DNA from: Bolinopsis microptera | Taxonomy: Eukaryota > Ctenophora > Tentaculata > Lobata > Bolinopsidae | Length of the DNA: 64,000 bases | Direction: 5' to 3' | Assembly: GCF_026151205.1 (NCBI RefSeq) | Contig: NC_087080.1 | Span: 15,635,337-15,699,336, forward strand | Shown here: one piece after another, positions 12,060-24,400 of the stretch | Position numbering within the stretch: position 1 is the stretch's first letter | How the letters are laid out: every line of letters starts with the position of its first letter | The notes under the pieces: generated by a model | Seen by the model: only the letters and a program-made list of their open reading frames with translations | Database searches by the model: none | What the model was told of the DNA's origin: nothing | Position numbers and translations under genes: made by a program

Positions 12060-12775
12060 GTATTTCACACGTGTTATTTGTGGGGTATTACATGTAAATT
12101 ACACACGTGTTATTTGTGGGGTATTACACACGTGTTATTTGTGGGGTATTACGCACGTGTTATTTGTGGGGTATTACACACGTGTTATTTGTAGGGTATT
12201 ACACACGTGTTATTTGTGGGGTATTACACACGTGTTATTTGTGGGGTATTACACACGTGTTATTTGTGGGGTATTACGCACGTGTTATTTGTGGGGTATT
12301 ACACACGTGTTATTTGTGGGGTATTACACACGTGTTATGTGTGGGGTATTACACACGTGTTGTTTGTGGGGTATTACGCACGTGTTATTTGTGGGGTATT
12401 ACACACGTGTTATTTGTGGGGTATTACATGTAAATTACACACGTGTTATTTGTTGGGTATTACACACGTGTTATTTATGGGGTATTACACACGTGTTATT
12501 TGTGGGGTATTACACACGTGTTATTTGTAGGGTATTACACACGTGTTATTTGTGGGGTATTACATGTACGTGTTATTTGTGGGGTATTACGCACGTGTTA
12601 TTTGTGGGGTATTACACACGTGTTATTTGTGGGGTATTACACACGTGTTATTTGTGGGGTATTACACACGTGTTATTTGTGGGGTATTACACACGTGTTA
12701 TTTGTGGGGTATTACACACGTGTTATTTGTGGGGTATTACACACGTGTTATTTATGGGGTATTACACACGTGTTG
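12050..12775. repeat. 25-bp minisatellite with an E-box in nearly every unit
   Basis: About 28 copies of a 25-bp unit built from TTTGTGGGGTATTACACACG plus TGTTA. Almost every unit contains the palindrome CACGTG. The first unit, TTTCTGGGGTATTTCACACG, is the end of the possible exon at 11974-12059 with its donor. Since 25 is not a multiple of 3 and the unit lacks stops in any frame of this strand, it yields long spurious open frames (up to 267 codons) with a 25-residue period. Confidence 0.93.
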
Positions 12776-12928
12776 TAGTGACTTATATTCTGGGATAATT
12801 AATAATGTACTATGTAGTCACTAGTCTGAAAAGTAAAAATATTAACATGTGCGTCTCGCGGAGGCTTAACTCTTAATTGATACAATATGAAATAACAAAA
12901 TAGAAAGGTGAATCATAGGTGCAAAAAT

Positions 12929-13147
12929 CAGTTTGATGTCACTTCCTGATTGTATCCTACCTTAACATGGTTAGTTTGATGTCACTTCCTGATTGTATCC
13001 TACCTTAACATGGTTAGTTTGATGTCACTTCCTGATTGTATCCTACCTTAACATGGTTAGTTTGATGTCACTTCCTGGTTGTATCCTACCTTAACATGGT
13101 TAGTTTGATGTCACTTCCTGATTGTATCCTACCTTAACATGGTTAGT
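12929..13147 (-). repeat. 43-bp minisatellite spanning a minus-strand 5' splice site
   Basis: Five copies of a 43-bp unit. Read on the minus strand each contains AACCATGTTAAG|GTAGGATA, the last bases and donor of the coiled-coil exon 13133-13247. Confidence 0.85.
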
Positions 13148-14148
13148 GATCTGGTTCCTTCTTTCCTTCCTCTTTTCTAAAGTAGCATGGGAGTGTTTCA
13201 GTTCCTCGTTCAGCAAATTGTTGTTCCTCAGGGCTCTCTGGGAGGGACTAAAAGTCAGCACAGTGTTTATTCTATTAAAATAATATGGGAGCTATCAACA
13301 TTTAACGAGATTTTTGCACATTTGTCACATTTAGGTTCTTTGTCCTGTACTGTGTGAATGTGGAGGAAAGAAAAAAACATGTGTGTGAAGATAATAAATT
13401 AGAATATAAACGAACTTGAACTTGAACATGTGTGAAGATGATAAATTAGAATATAAACGAACTTGAACTTTCTTTGAAAAAAACTGTTCCTTCGTACGGA
13501 GTCCTAATTCCTTAATTTCCGGAAGCTTTATCATCTTTTGAGCACTTAGAGATTCACTTATCACGTTAAATTATGCCAAAACTTTCCTATTTCCAACAAA
13601 TCTAACGAAACTAACTCTGTTCGAACGTGCAGAAAATGTTTTTTATTCAGAATAGTATAGTGGACAACATTCAGCACCATCTTAATAAGTTAATACAAGC
13701 ACTGATGATTTTGACAAAAACGCATATTAGTACTACATGACAAAATATTAAACCGTTTTGAACGTTCAGATTTTTGTTGGTGTCCAGATTAAATCTTCAA
13801 CGAACGAAAAGCTTTCAAACAAATGTTTAAGCTAGACAAATTGCGTTGACTGTTTTAGCTTAAACTGACGGAATAAACTCGTCAATTAACATAGAAAAAG
13901 GCATCCAAGTTGGTTAGGAGTGCTGTTTCTACTCATTCGATTGCAAGCAGTGATGCAGCGGTTGTACATGATTTTCACAAATGTTTGACCACAATTTCGA
14001 AGATAAAATTATACTAATTTGCATCACAGGGATCGCTCATAACCATACTCACATTGAAGGAGTAAAGCTTTGCTTTCTGCTTCCTTTTAGTCGTGGGGCT
14101 ACGTTTTTTAGAGCTCTCAGCGCGACTTTCTGTGTCACTACCAGCCAT
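13133..14148 (-). CDS. Coiled-coil protein, 5' part (two exons recognised)
   Basis: Exon 1 (14148-14053) starts with ATG in good context (TCATCATGG) and encodes a 32-residue Ser/Lys-rich basic N-terminus (MAGSDTESRAESSKKRSP...KLYSFN) ending at AAT|GTGAGT. A second exon (13247-13133) encodes a charged, heptad-like helix (LRNNNLLNEELKHSHATLEK, then RKERRNQ) ending AAG|GTAGGA. Exon 1 ends in phase 0 while the second exon needs phase 2, so a further exon probably lies between them. Downstream exons are not settled; 11142-11348 is one candidate. I do not recognise the family. A basic N-terminus followed by a coiled coil with N..L spacing is seen in several chromosomal and centrosomal proteins. Confidence 0.45.
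13381..13470. repeat. ~47-bp direct duplication
   Basis: GTGTGAAGAT(A/G)ATAAATTAGAATATAAACGAACTTGAACTT is present twice in a row in the intron between the two recognised coiled-coil exons. Confidence 0.7.
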
Positions 14149-14730
14149 GATGACAAAATAATACAACGAAAATGTAATAAAAATCTACAAGTGTGTGAGC
14201 CGACTGCAAATACTGAACATTATGACGTTTTGAAGTCCGATATATATCAGTGCACATTGCACAATACTCTTCAACAGGACACCGGCAGTGCTCTATGCTT
14301 GTCAATCTTGATTTCTCAACTTTTTTATGGATATCTATATTATTTGATTTAAAAACTGCCGTACTATGTTCTTTGCCATAGCGAGTTTATTTGTGAATAT
14401 TGGCTATCAAAGTTTTAAGAAGAATTAAATAAAAGTTTAATTTTAAATTCTCTTCGCAAGCAGATTATCGCTTTGTGTCCCTGAACCAGTAACTCTATCA
14501 AAATATACAGATTAATTAAAATAATCAACATTTACGCTTATGTCACTAAAAAAACTTTGTCAAGATACATTGGAACTTGCCATGTAAATATGATATGTTA
14601 AAATAGTTTCAATCGTGAATGCGTCTATAATCGTAAGTATTGCACTAATACAGACACTTTTCTCATTTCTACGTAGAGTTTATCAGTAGTTAACTGATAC
14701 TGATAGCAAACTGAAATTCAGACTCTCGCC

Positions 14731-14736
14731 TTTATT
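14731..14736 (-). terminator. Poly(A) signal of the acidic-protein gene
   Basis: AATAAA on the minus strand, 87 bases beyond the stop codon at 14823. Confidence 0.5.
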
Positions 14737-14822
14737 CTTCAACCATTCAAGGTAATTTAAGCTCTTTTGACTCTTGGGGATGGCTCTTGAAATCGGAGCC
14801 GTTAACCAAGAATATTTTCAAT

Positions 14823-15983
14823 CTATTCTTCTTCTTCTGGCTCTTCTTCTGGTTCTTCTTCTGGCTCCTCCTCAGGTTCTTCTTCTGGCTCCTCCTCAGG
14901 TTCTTCTTCTGGCTCTTCCTCAGCCTCCGGTTCCTCTTCGGCTTCCTCTTCTACTTCGGCTTCTTCTTCAACCTCCGGTTCCTCTACGGCTTCCTCTTCT
15001 ACTTCCGGTTCGGCTTCTTCTTCTGCTTCCGGTTCGGCTTCTTCTTCTGCTTCCGGTTCGGCTGCTTCTTCTGCTTCTGCTTCCGGTTCTGCTTCTGCCT
15101 CTGCTTCAGCTTCAGCTTCTGCTTCGGGTTCTGCTTCACCTTCGGGTTCTGCTTCCGCTTCAGCGTCTGCTTCCGCTTCAGTGTCTGCCTCAGGTTCAAC
15201 ACCTTCTCCAACTTCAGCTGGGGCTGCTTCCACTGCCTCCTCACCTTCAGCTGCTGGAGCATCTTCTGATGGAACCTCCACTGGCTCTCCCTCTGCAGGC
15301 TCTCCCTCAACTGCTTCACCTTCAGCTGCTTCACCTTCAGCAGGGGCCGCTTCAACCGGAGCCTCGGCATCTTCACCTTCTGCTCCAGCTGGAGCAGCCT
15401 CGACAGCTACATCGTCTGCTAGTGCATCTCCGTCTGCTTCAACGTCCTCTATAACTGCGTCTCCCTCTGCAGGTTCCACAGATACACCATCTTCTGCAGG
15501 TGGTGCTGATGCCACATCACTTGGTGGTGCATCACCTGGCGCCACAATAATGGTATCTCCTTGATTAATAGTTATGTTAACATCTTGGTCAGGCTGATCA
15601 TGGTCATGATGATGATGATGGATCACCTGCTGAACCACTATGACGTCTGGATCATTACTGGAACAACTCTCCATACTCCAATCACTGAACTCGATTGAAA
15701 CTGAAATACCATCGCTGTTCTTCTCTCGCTTCTTCTTCTTCTTCTTTACCTTCTTCTTCTTCGATTTTGCTTTGCCAGACTTCTTTTTGGGTTTTTTCTC
15801 AACCGCTTTCCCATCTGAGTCTGAGTCTGAGTTAACATGGCCATTGTCCGCGACTACTCTCGCTGGCTTGGCGGGAGATTCTGTTTTGGCTGGTTTAGTT
15901 GGAGTCGTGGGTTTTGAGTTGTGGTCTGATTTAAGGGCCTGTGGGTCTACGTGGATCACCTCTTTGCTTCCACAAGTCCCCAT
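14823..15983 (-). CDS. Acidic, probably N-myristoylated MARCKS/BASP1-like protein
   Basis: A single 386-codon frame from ATG at 15983. The frame is open further upstream without an ATG, so this is the first Met. It begins MGTCGSKE, matching the N-myristoylation pattern MGxxxS with a Cys at position 4 suited to palmitoylation. Then come a Ser/Thr/Pro region, SDSDSD, a lysine block (KKKKVKKKKKKREK) at about residues 75-90, a histidine run (HHHHHDHDQ) near 130, and a long Ala/Glu/Pro tail rich in EAEAEPE and ending in EEPEEEP repeats. Myristate plus a basic cluster plus an acidic, disordered tail is the layout of MARCKS, BASP1 and GAP-43-type membrane proteins. Homology is not demonstrable because composition dominates. 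A CTCTCAG| at about 16021 could be the acceptor of a 5'UTR intron. Confidence 0.75.
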   Translation of the reverse strand: MGTCGSKEVIHVDPQALKSDHNSKPTTPTKPAKTESPAKPARVVADNGHVNSDSDSDGKAVEKKPKKKSGKAKSKKKKVKKKKKKREKNSDGISVSIEFSDWSMESCSSNDPDVIVVQQVIHHHHHDHDQPDQDVNITINQGDTIIVAPGDAPPSDVASAPPAEDGVSVEPAEGDAVIEDVEADGDALADDVAVEAAPAGAEGEDAEAPVEAAPAEGEAAEGEAVEGEPAEGEPVEVPSEDAPAAEGEEAVEAAPAEVGEGVEPEADTEAEADAEAEAEPEGEAEPEAEAEAEAEAEAEPEAEAEEAAEPEAEEEAEPEAEEEAEPEVEEEAVEEPEVEEEAEVEEEAEEEPEAEEEPEEEPEEEPEEEPEEEPEEEPEEEPEEEE

Positions 15984-16019
15984 GTTGCTTTTACCCAAGT
16001 TAAAGGACGCTACCTTTTG

Positions 16020-18120
16020 ATCATTCTGAGAGAAGTGAGATTAGTTTACTAATTACAAAGGCAATACCAATTTAACTGATTTCTTAGTAGTTTTAAATAA
16101 TTCAATGACAAATAACAAGATTGCAGATTAAATCATCTTCAATAAATGAACAAACAACACTTAAGCTTCATATTAGTTATTACTAACATCACATTGTGGA
16201 ACTTATTACAGTAACTGAAGTATTTTTAGTGGGAACGTCCGCAGAATGTTTAAGTGCACAAATTGCATGCGAAACAACCATACTGATATACGATACTCAG
16301 TGACTCACGCTCTACATCAATACGTTTGATATGAGGTGTTGCCATGACAACCCTTGGTAACAACTAACATATTATGCAGCTTTGCTCACGGATTATATAC
16401 TTCTTTATTGTACAACCATACAACCAGTGAAATCAGTGACCACACTGTTGATACCATGTTACCATGGATCTTCATTCGTCTAATTGATTTAACAGAACTA
16501 AATGGTAATCTCCTTGAAAGTAGAGAGATTGTACAGGCCAGGATGTCGCGTCGTAAATCATAAAGTTGATAAAATTAAGGAATTAAGTTAAGTTCAAATA
16601 GGCTGGAGGCCACTTTTCCTGTGCCCCGTCCATTTCAAAGCATTCAATTTCATGCCCGACATTCGCTAACAAAATAAAGCATCGCATCGAAAAGTCACAG
16701 AGACAAAGTAATATTCTCTTAAACGGCATGTTGTTATGCTCCGGTTGCCATGGTAACACGTTGCATTTATGTCAGCATGCAAGTGGACCTGGCAAGCTTA
16801 GATTAAGCTACATTGTAATAGTAGTACGTGGAAGAATTTCAAGAATTCCAACTAGTAGACAGTGGCACTTCAAACGTACTTCAATGTAACAATGTTGATA
16901 GAAAATTTGTTTCATTCTGAGTCGGAATCAGAAAATCCTGTGTTAGAGGCAATTGATTCGTACATTTTCAAAAGATTTGTTGACACCTGATTGGCTCCTT
17001 CAGAAATTATAATAACTTACAAACCTCTCCAAGTACATCGTGAAATCATGTATTCAGCCGTTCCTTCGAAAAGCCTAGACCGCAGTAAAATAAAATCTCG
17101 CCAAGGCTTGTAATGAAATACATTTGCTTTGGCTTAAACTGGTGTGCCAAAACGGGCGGATGATTTCAGAAATACTTTAGCATGTTGACCAAGATTCACC
17201 ATTAAAACTTGAGCAACAAATGCACTAATTTGGTATAACCTTTGGTTCCAGTACAATAGATACCCTCTTAATTTACTACTATTACAACACGATTTATAAC
17301 TATTACAAAGAGGCAAATGAAAGCTTTATAAAACTATTGTACATAAAACGTCCCGCTTATAATACAGTAGATCGGTTATTATAATGCTAAGAACACTAAG
17401 GAACCCTATTCCGCAGACTACCGTTGATAGGTAATGTTACTAGTGACTATCATTAATTGTACAGATACTAGATAGGTAATGCTACTAGTAACTATCAGTA
17501 ATTGTACAGAAACTAGCACCCGGTCTTGCACATATCATAAGTCTACAGGAAGGCTGGGAGGAAGGCTGATAATAAACATTTACAGCTCCTCCAGTAAGAC
17601 ACCTGTAAAGCATGCAGCTCAAAGACATGACAAACTTAAACGGTACTTTCGGGGTCCGCGCTATATCAAAACTACCAAATCTAGAGGCCAGGACCCTCCC
17701 CCCTCCCCTACAATCGCCACGTATCAAACCCTGAACAATAAGATGTACTGAACACGGATCCAGTGACCACTCTACTAAAGAGCTCTTTATATATAATACC
17801 TCGTTTGTTGCATTAGCAACCCGAACCTAATGTCTTGGTAACCATGGTAACCTATTATAGGTAAACAAGGACGGACAGTCGCCAGGTGGGGTGATCTCAC
17901 AACATAACGAATGATATGGTAACCTTGAAAGTGTACTTAATAATAGCTTAATCATTCATCCCCCGTGTTTCAGGTCCTCTGCCTGCCACGTGGTCCAGGT
18001 TCGCTAAAGTCTGGCCCTTAATTCGACCCTTAATATTGGCTGAGAGCCGGAAATGGTGGCCATCGGTTTTGTTGGCACAGATTATGTGTTAAGTACTGGA
18101 AGCCTCTGTGTTTTGCTATG
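16020..18120. other. Intergenic region between acidic-protein gene and KRI1
   Basis: No convincing exon. A 43-bp direct duplication (GATAGGTAATG.TACTAGT.ACTATCA) is at 17427-17514. Confidence 0.4.
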
Positions 18121-18127
18121 ATCTGCA

Positions 18128-18176
18128 TGACGTAAATCGTTTCCAGGGCAACACAACAACTCTTATTATAAATAGT
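18128..18176 (+). promoter_or_regulatory. Candidate KRI1 promoter: CRE-like site and TATA box
   Basis: TGACGTAA at about 18128 is followed by TTATAAATAGTAGCC at about 18166, about 300 bases upstream of the KRI1 start codon at 18474. Confidence 0.35.
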
Positions 18177-18473
18177 AGCCGGAGAGGAGGAACCACAATT
18201 AATTACAAATTAGTCTTACAATCTCACCAACTGTGACCAAACTAGTCTCCTAGCAACCAAAACTACTCACATACATGCTCAGCACCAAAATCACCGCAAA
18301 AAAAACACCAAAACGGTTCCTTTTAAAACACAACCTCAACAACACACAAAACGACACAAGCTGCTTCTAGCACTGTAATAGCTTAATAGTAGTGAATGTT
18401 ATGTAATGTTTGGTTACCATGACGACTCCTCTCATACTCTCTCTCTCGCTCAGTAGTAGCTAGAGTATATGTT

Positions 18474-21400
18474 ATGTTTGAAGCAGATAATCTCGAGGAT
18501 GTGAGTTTTACTATAAACGAGGGTTACGCTAAACGTTTCGAACACAATAACAAGCGCGAGGACCTTCATAGATGTGAGTTTCTAATCAAGTACTTACAAA
18601 TGTGATTGAAGTTTCATACTTAGCTCCATTCACCGTAGATTTTATGATGGGATTAATTTCCCTTATTAATGTTTGAGTTTTGTCTTTTTATTTATCCTGG
18701 GTAAATCTATGATCGGCAGTGTTTACGTTATAAATAATAATCAGATAATTCGGATTATCTCACGAATTATGTCAATTTTGAGACATGTTATTTGCAGTAC
18801 AGGAGAAGTATGGAAAGGACGCTCAAATTGAGGAGGATAGTAGCAGCGGTTCAGAGGAAGACGAGGATGCCATGGTTCGTAATTAATTAATTAGTAATTA
18901 ATTAATTAATTACTAATTAGTAATTACTAATTCTTACTCTGTCTTTTTATAAAAACCCTCTAACTTCATCCGATTGTTGTTTAAGTGACTCCCTTGTGAC
19001 CTCCCTGTTTGAGTAACTACACTATAGCAATCCGGCATTCGGCCATATATCAAGCTGATATGATTACACTCAGCTTGTTTAAGGGGCGGGGGGGGGGGGG
19101 GGGGTTCTGCTTGTTTAACCTAACGTTTGGTCGTTAACAGTACGACAGCATCGCAAAAGACAAGGGCTTCCTGCGAGTTCTCTCAAAGCTGAAAAGCAAG
19201 GACCCAGCCATCTACGACAAGGACAAGAATTGGTTTGAGAATGGTGAGGGTGAGGATGCAAATAAAGGTGAGGAAGTGTTACAGTAGGGGCCAGGGGGGT
19301 TACTCTACATAACTGTTAGCAGTAGACTGTCGGTATGGTTCTAATATGGTATTGGCTGGTCCAGTTCGTATTATACCTGGTTTCAGCTGGCCGGTTTTAA
19401 ATTGATAAAATAGGGCGACCGTTACAATTATTTTCATATTCTAACAGACTTTGGTGCTGATGACTTGATATTGAAAAAATTGGATTTCAATGACAGATTA
19501 ATTTAAATGTGTTGATCAGAAGGTGGGGATGATGGCGAGACAAAAAAGAAGAAAGAAAAGCCTATGTTTTTGAAAGACTACGAGCGAGAAACACTACTTA
19601 CTAAAGGAGGTGATTAACACTGCTTATGACTTGTTTCCTTGTAAATTCAACCACGTTTCATTTGCCCATTAAAGGCATTATTAGCCGATTGACTGGTAGT
19701 TGAAATATTTCTTGGAAGTGGAGACGACAACAAAGTTGAGGCCACGATCAAAAAGTAACTCATATCAGTAATCTTTATAGATTAATTTAGACGTCCGAGG
19801 ATGACTAATTAACAAGAATATCATCACCATGTACAACTCTTTCAGTTTGGTGGTTGACTCAGACGAGGACACCCCATCTGCTCCTACCTACACGGAGGAA
19901 CAGCGAGCTCTGAAAGAGGGCCTGAAGTCAGCCCTGAACTCTGTGGTAGATGAGGAGCCTGTTCTGACTCTTCGTCCTAAGTCTGATAATGATAAGGTTA
20001 ACTTTTATGTTCCCATTTTCATGATAAATCCTACCATTTAAAAGCACAATATCTACGGTAGTAGTTTGGATGTTTTGTTTAAAACTAACTGATACTGGGC
20101 TAGATCTGCGAAAGATGTTATTTTAACTTTTTATTTAACCATTAACCCCCATTAACGCTAACAGGAAAAGGAAGATGAAGATTACCGACAGTGGATGAAA
20201 GGCGAGAAATCCAAGATAAAAGACAAGAATCTGAAAAGTGACTGTGACCACCTAAAGAAAGCTTGGTCCGATCCCAATATCGAGGAAAATGAGAAGTTTT
20301 TGAGGGATTTCATCTTAAACAAAGGCTGGGCAGAGGAAGATGAGAAAGATTTGTAAGTCTATCAACACTTTTTTCTGCACCTTAAATTGTAAATTTACTT
20401 GACCGTTCAGATGCTGAAATCAAAACTTGCGATACATACGTCATCATAATGTCGCTATATATATAGAGTTGAGACACAGTTAATAAACTGCGGAGTGACT
20501 AAAATGCTATACAGCAAAAACAGAAGGCTCCAACCAAACACTCCACCTACTAATCCTAACCACCCTAACAACTCTCAAGCTCTCTCTCTTCAACCCTCAT
20601 TCCCTCACTCCTCTTGGTGCACAAAACCATTCTAACCTATGTATGTCCCCCTTACGGGTTCCACAAGCCCAACGGTACATAGTTAGACGAAAAACAGAGA
20701 AGCCTTGATTGCCAGATCAAGGACTGCATCAGTAGCAGCGAAATACGGATATACCTTCTCCCTTACAGTCAGCGAGCTGACAACTATCTGACTGTGTCTT
20801 TTAGGCCTTGCCACACCACCTTCGCTATTGCATCCGCTCGCCCGTATTCACTGACACATGCCACACCTGGGTTTAGTATGAAGATGTACGCATATTCACC
20901 CAAGATGCGGAGATGCCTCAGTTTAGCGAGTTGGGATACAACAGCAAACTCACAGGAGCATGGATCAGAATCATCAGTTACCAACCTGACACCGTTTCGG
21001 GGCTTTAATTGCAATACGGTTTCCTGTCAGGCGCCCCAGCAGTCCACCCTTGAACCACCATCTGATCCGAGAGTCACTTGAGGAGACCCGTTAGAGCTCG
21101 CAATTGGCGACGAGATAACGTTTATGGTACCTCTAGATGTTATAGTGAACTCTCAAGCTCCAACCTTCCTGAACTCCCACTCCCTCTTTCTCGATAACAA
21201 GTAAATCCATCTGGAACAGTGGGCTGCCTCTTTCCCACTGTCCCGTACCAGCTTCTTCAGCTCTCTTCCCCTAAAACCAATCCTCCTCGCAGCTCTCTCC
21301 AATTATAATAACACAAAATTGAAATGATATTTTCCTTTTTTGTTGTTGAAATATTTTACTTCAGTGTCCCAACGTATGATGAGATTGTGAACGACGACGT

Positions 21401-24400
21401 GAGTTGAATTTACTAAGCACCAATTTCTTTTGAATCATCATCAGCTCTTCCAAATTCCTCCATTATATTTCCCTGGTTTATATCATTTGATGACGTCATA
21501 CGTTAGGATGACGTCACAATATTAACAGGATGACGAGCTGCAACAGCACGCAAAGTTCGAACGGCAGTTTAACTTCCGTTATGAAGAACCTGATCATGAC
21601 CTTGTGAGTCATCGTTATATTTACACATTATATGTACATAATATATGTACATATTATGTAGTCCGTGTTTTTTCTAATTCAACTTTTAGTACCTACAGCA
21701 TATCGTACTATTGGAGTCAAATACAGAAAGTTAGAGATTAAAACTATCAGAATAATAATTATTGATATTCCATTTCAGATCAAGAATTACCCTCGTACGA
21801 TAGCGAACAGTGTGAGGAAAAACAACGAAGGCAGGAAGGAGAAACGAAAAAGAAAACAAGACAGAAAACTGAAGGTTACACAGTTTTCTGACATTTAATA
21901 TTTAGTACTACGCTGAGGAAGAGCGTACAATATCCCGCATCAGACATAGCATTGTAATTATAGTTATCAAATAACGTCACCATCTACTGCTACTTTATTT
22001 CATTCTAACTTACATAAAATGAGATGTTGTTTGCAGTTGGATCCTATGCATTATAACAATACATAATATGTCTAAAGGAAAAAGAAGAGAGAAAGCAGGA
22101 GATTGAACGACTGAAGAAACTGAAGTTAGACGAAATAGAGACAAAGTTACAGATATTGTCAGAGAACGCAGGAACTGATTTGAAACCAGCCCTCGAGGGC
22201 TGCCTAGAAGAAGATTTCAATCCAGGTAATAAGGTTATTATTCTGGGAGAGAGACACATTCTGACTCCAAAACTTGGATCAAAGTCATTTTCTTAGATTT
22301 CAGAAGTTCATTGAAAAACATTATGTTCCATGATTTGTTATCAGGTCAGTAGAACACATTAACTAATTATAAACAAGTTAATTGCCCACACAGAGGAGCA
22401 CGACAAGGTTATGAGCAAGTTGTTTGACGAGGACTACTACCAGGAAGAAGACGTGAAGAAGCCAGTCTTTAGTGACTCTGACGATGACCTTGTCAGTAAG
22501 TAGTTATTTTATCAGTCTTCAGTGACTCTGACGAGGACCTTATCAGTAAGTAGTTATTTTATCAGTCTTCAGTGACTCTGACGAGGACCTTATCAGTAAG
22601 TAGTTATTTTATCAGTCTTCAGTGACTCTGACGATGACCTTGTCAGTAAGTAGTTATTTTATCAGTCTTCAGTGACTCTGACGATGACCTTATCAGTAAG
22701 TAGTTATTTTATCAGTCTTCAGTGACTCTGACGAGGACCTTATCAGTAAGTAGTTATTTTATCGCCGTGTAGATATTTTATGGAGAAGTTTGTAAACACT
22801 TTATCAAAAGTAACAACTTGGTAGTGGGTATGGTACTTAGGACTTAGTTATGAGTTTGTTGGAGCTAGCTTATTGGAAGAATCAACTATGATGTGTTCTT
22901 GACTTAATAACGTTGTAGTCTTAATGTTTTTTTTTTTTTCAAAATTTAATCTTAAAATCAGTCCAGACTGAAAATTTGCGAAATATAAACCGTGAGTAAA
23001 AAATTTATAAATTTTACTGCCGAAATGAATTAAAATATTGAAAACAACAAAAATTTTGATTAACACTGATACCACTTTCCAGTAATGTTTACAATTTACC
23101 AAATACCGTATCATAAAGTTGTTCATCACAGTTAGTAGTTATCCAAGGAGAGGAAAGTTAGAAAATTTGTTATAAAATCAAATTAATTTGTTAATAAAAT
23201 CAAACACATATTATAAAACTTAAATTGCGAACCAAAGAAAAACTCTTTTTGACTTGATCTTGCCTGTATCGTATCCTCCTCGGACTTTATCGTAATATCT
23301 TGACTCTAAAAGGATTTAGTTAGTAGTCTCAGATGTTAATTGCGGGTTAAATTATATATAGTACTATTTTGATACTACATAATATATGGTACCTCGACAC
23401 CAACACCTTGGTGACTCACGCCGATATAGAATACTCCAGAAAGATATCTGAAGCCTAATGATCCATTTGTGTTGCCCTGATCATTGGAATACTATATTCT
23501 AAACTACCTTGTGATAAAAAATCAACAATATTTAAGGGATCGTATTATTATCAATAACTCCAGATTTTTGGAAATAATCGACGACGAATGCTCAAGAAGT
23601 CGTTTAAAAAAACTTAAGTACTGAAAGCCTCTACAGTTTACTATACAGCAAATGGGTTCTTATAAAAATATTTTTTATTAAAAAATCAGGAGATTATATC
23701 CCAACTCTCCAGCACTCAGCAGTCATATACTCATATATTATAGTCCCCAATCTCCAGTATCAGCAGGCATGTCTTATAGTTCCCACTCTTCAGTACTCAG
23801 CAGGCATGTCTTATAGTCCCCACTCTCCAGTACTCAGCAGTCCTGTCTTATAGTTCCCACTCTTCAGTACTCAGCAGTCATGTCTTATAGTTCCCACTCT
23901 CCAGTACTTAGCACTCAGCGGTCAGGTCTTATACTTTATAGTCCCACTCTCCAGTACTCAGCAGTCATGTCTTATAGTTCCCACTCTCCAGTACTCAGCA
24001 GGCATGTCTTATAGTCCCCACTCTCCAGTACTCAGCAGGCATGTCTTCTACTTTATAGTCCCACTCTCCAGTACTCAGCAGTCATGTCTTCTAGTCCCCA
24101 CTCTCCAGTACTCAGCAGTCCTGTCTTATAGTCCCCACTCTCCAGTACTCAGCAGTCCTGTCGTATAGTCCCCACTCTCCACTCTCCAGCACTCAGCAGT
24201 CATGTCTTCTACTTTATAGTCCCCACTCTCCAGTACTCAGCAGTCATGTCTTATAGTCCCCACTCTCCAGTACTCAGCAGTCCTATCTTATAGTCCCCAC
24301 TCTCCAGCACTCGGCAGTCATGTCTTATAGTCCCCACTCTCCAGTACTCAGCAGTCATGTCTTATAGTCCCCACTCTCCAGTACTCAGCAGTCATGTCTT

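Noticed and set aside
11995-12798. Open frame of 267 codons with repeating HVLFVGYYTRVICGVL
   Set aside because: It is only the 25-bp satellite read in frame; all three frames are open, so it is not evidence of a protein.
14774-15454. Leucine/proline-rich plus-strand frame
   Set aside because: Antisense shadow of the acidic EAEAEPE tail of the minus-strand gene.
16354-16563. Short plus-strand frame of 69 codons
   Set aside because: No motif, no splice context, length expected by chance.
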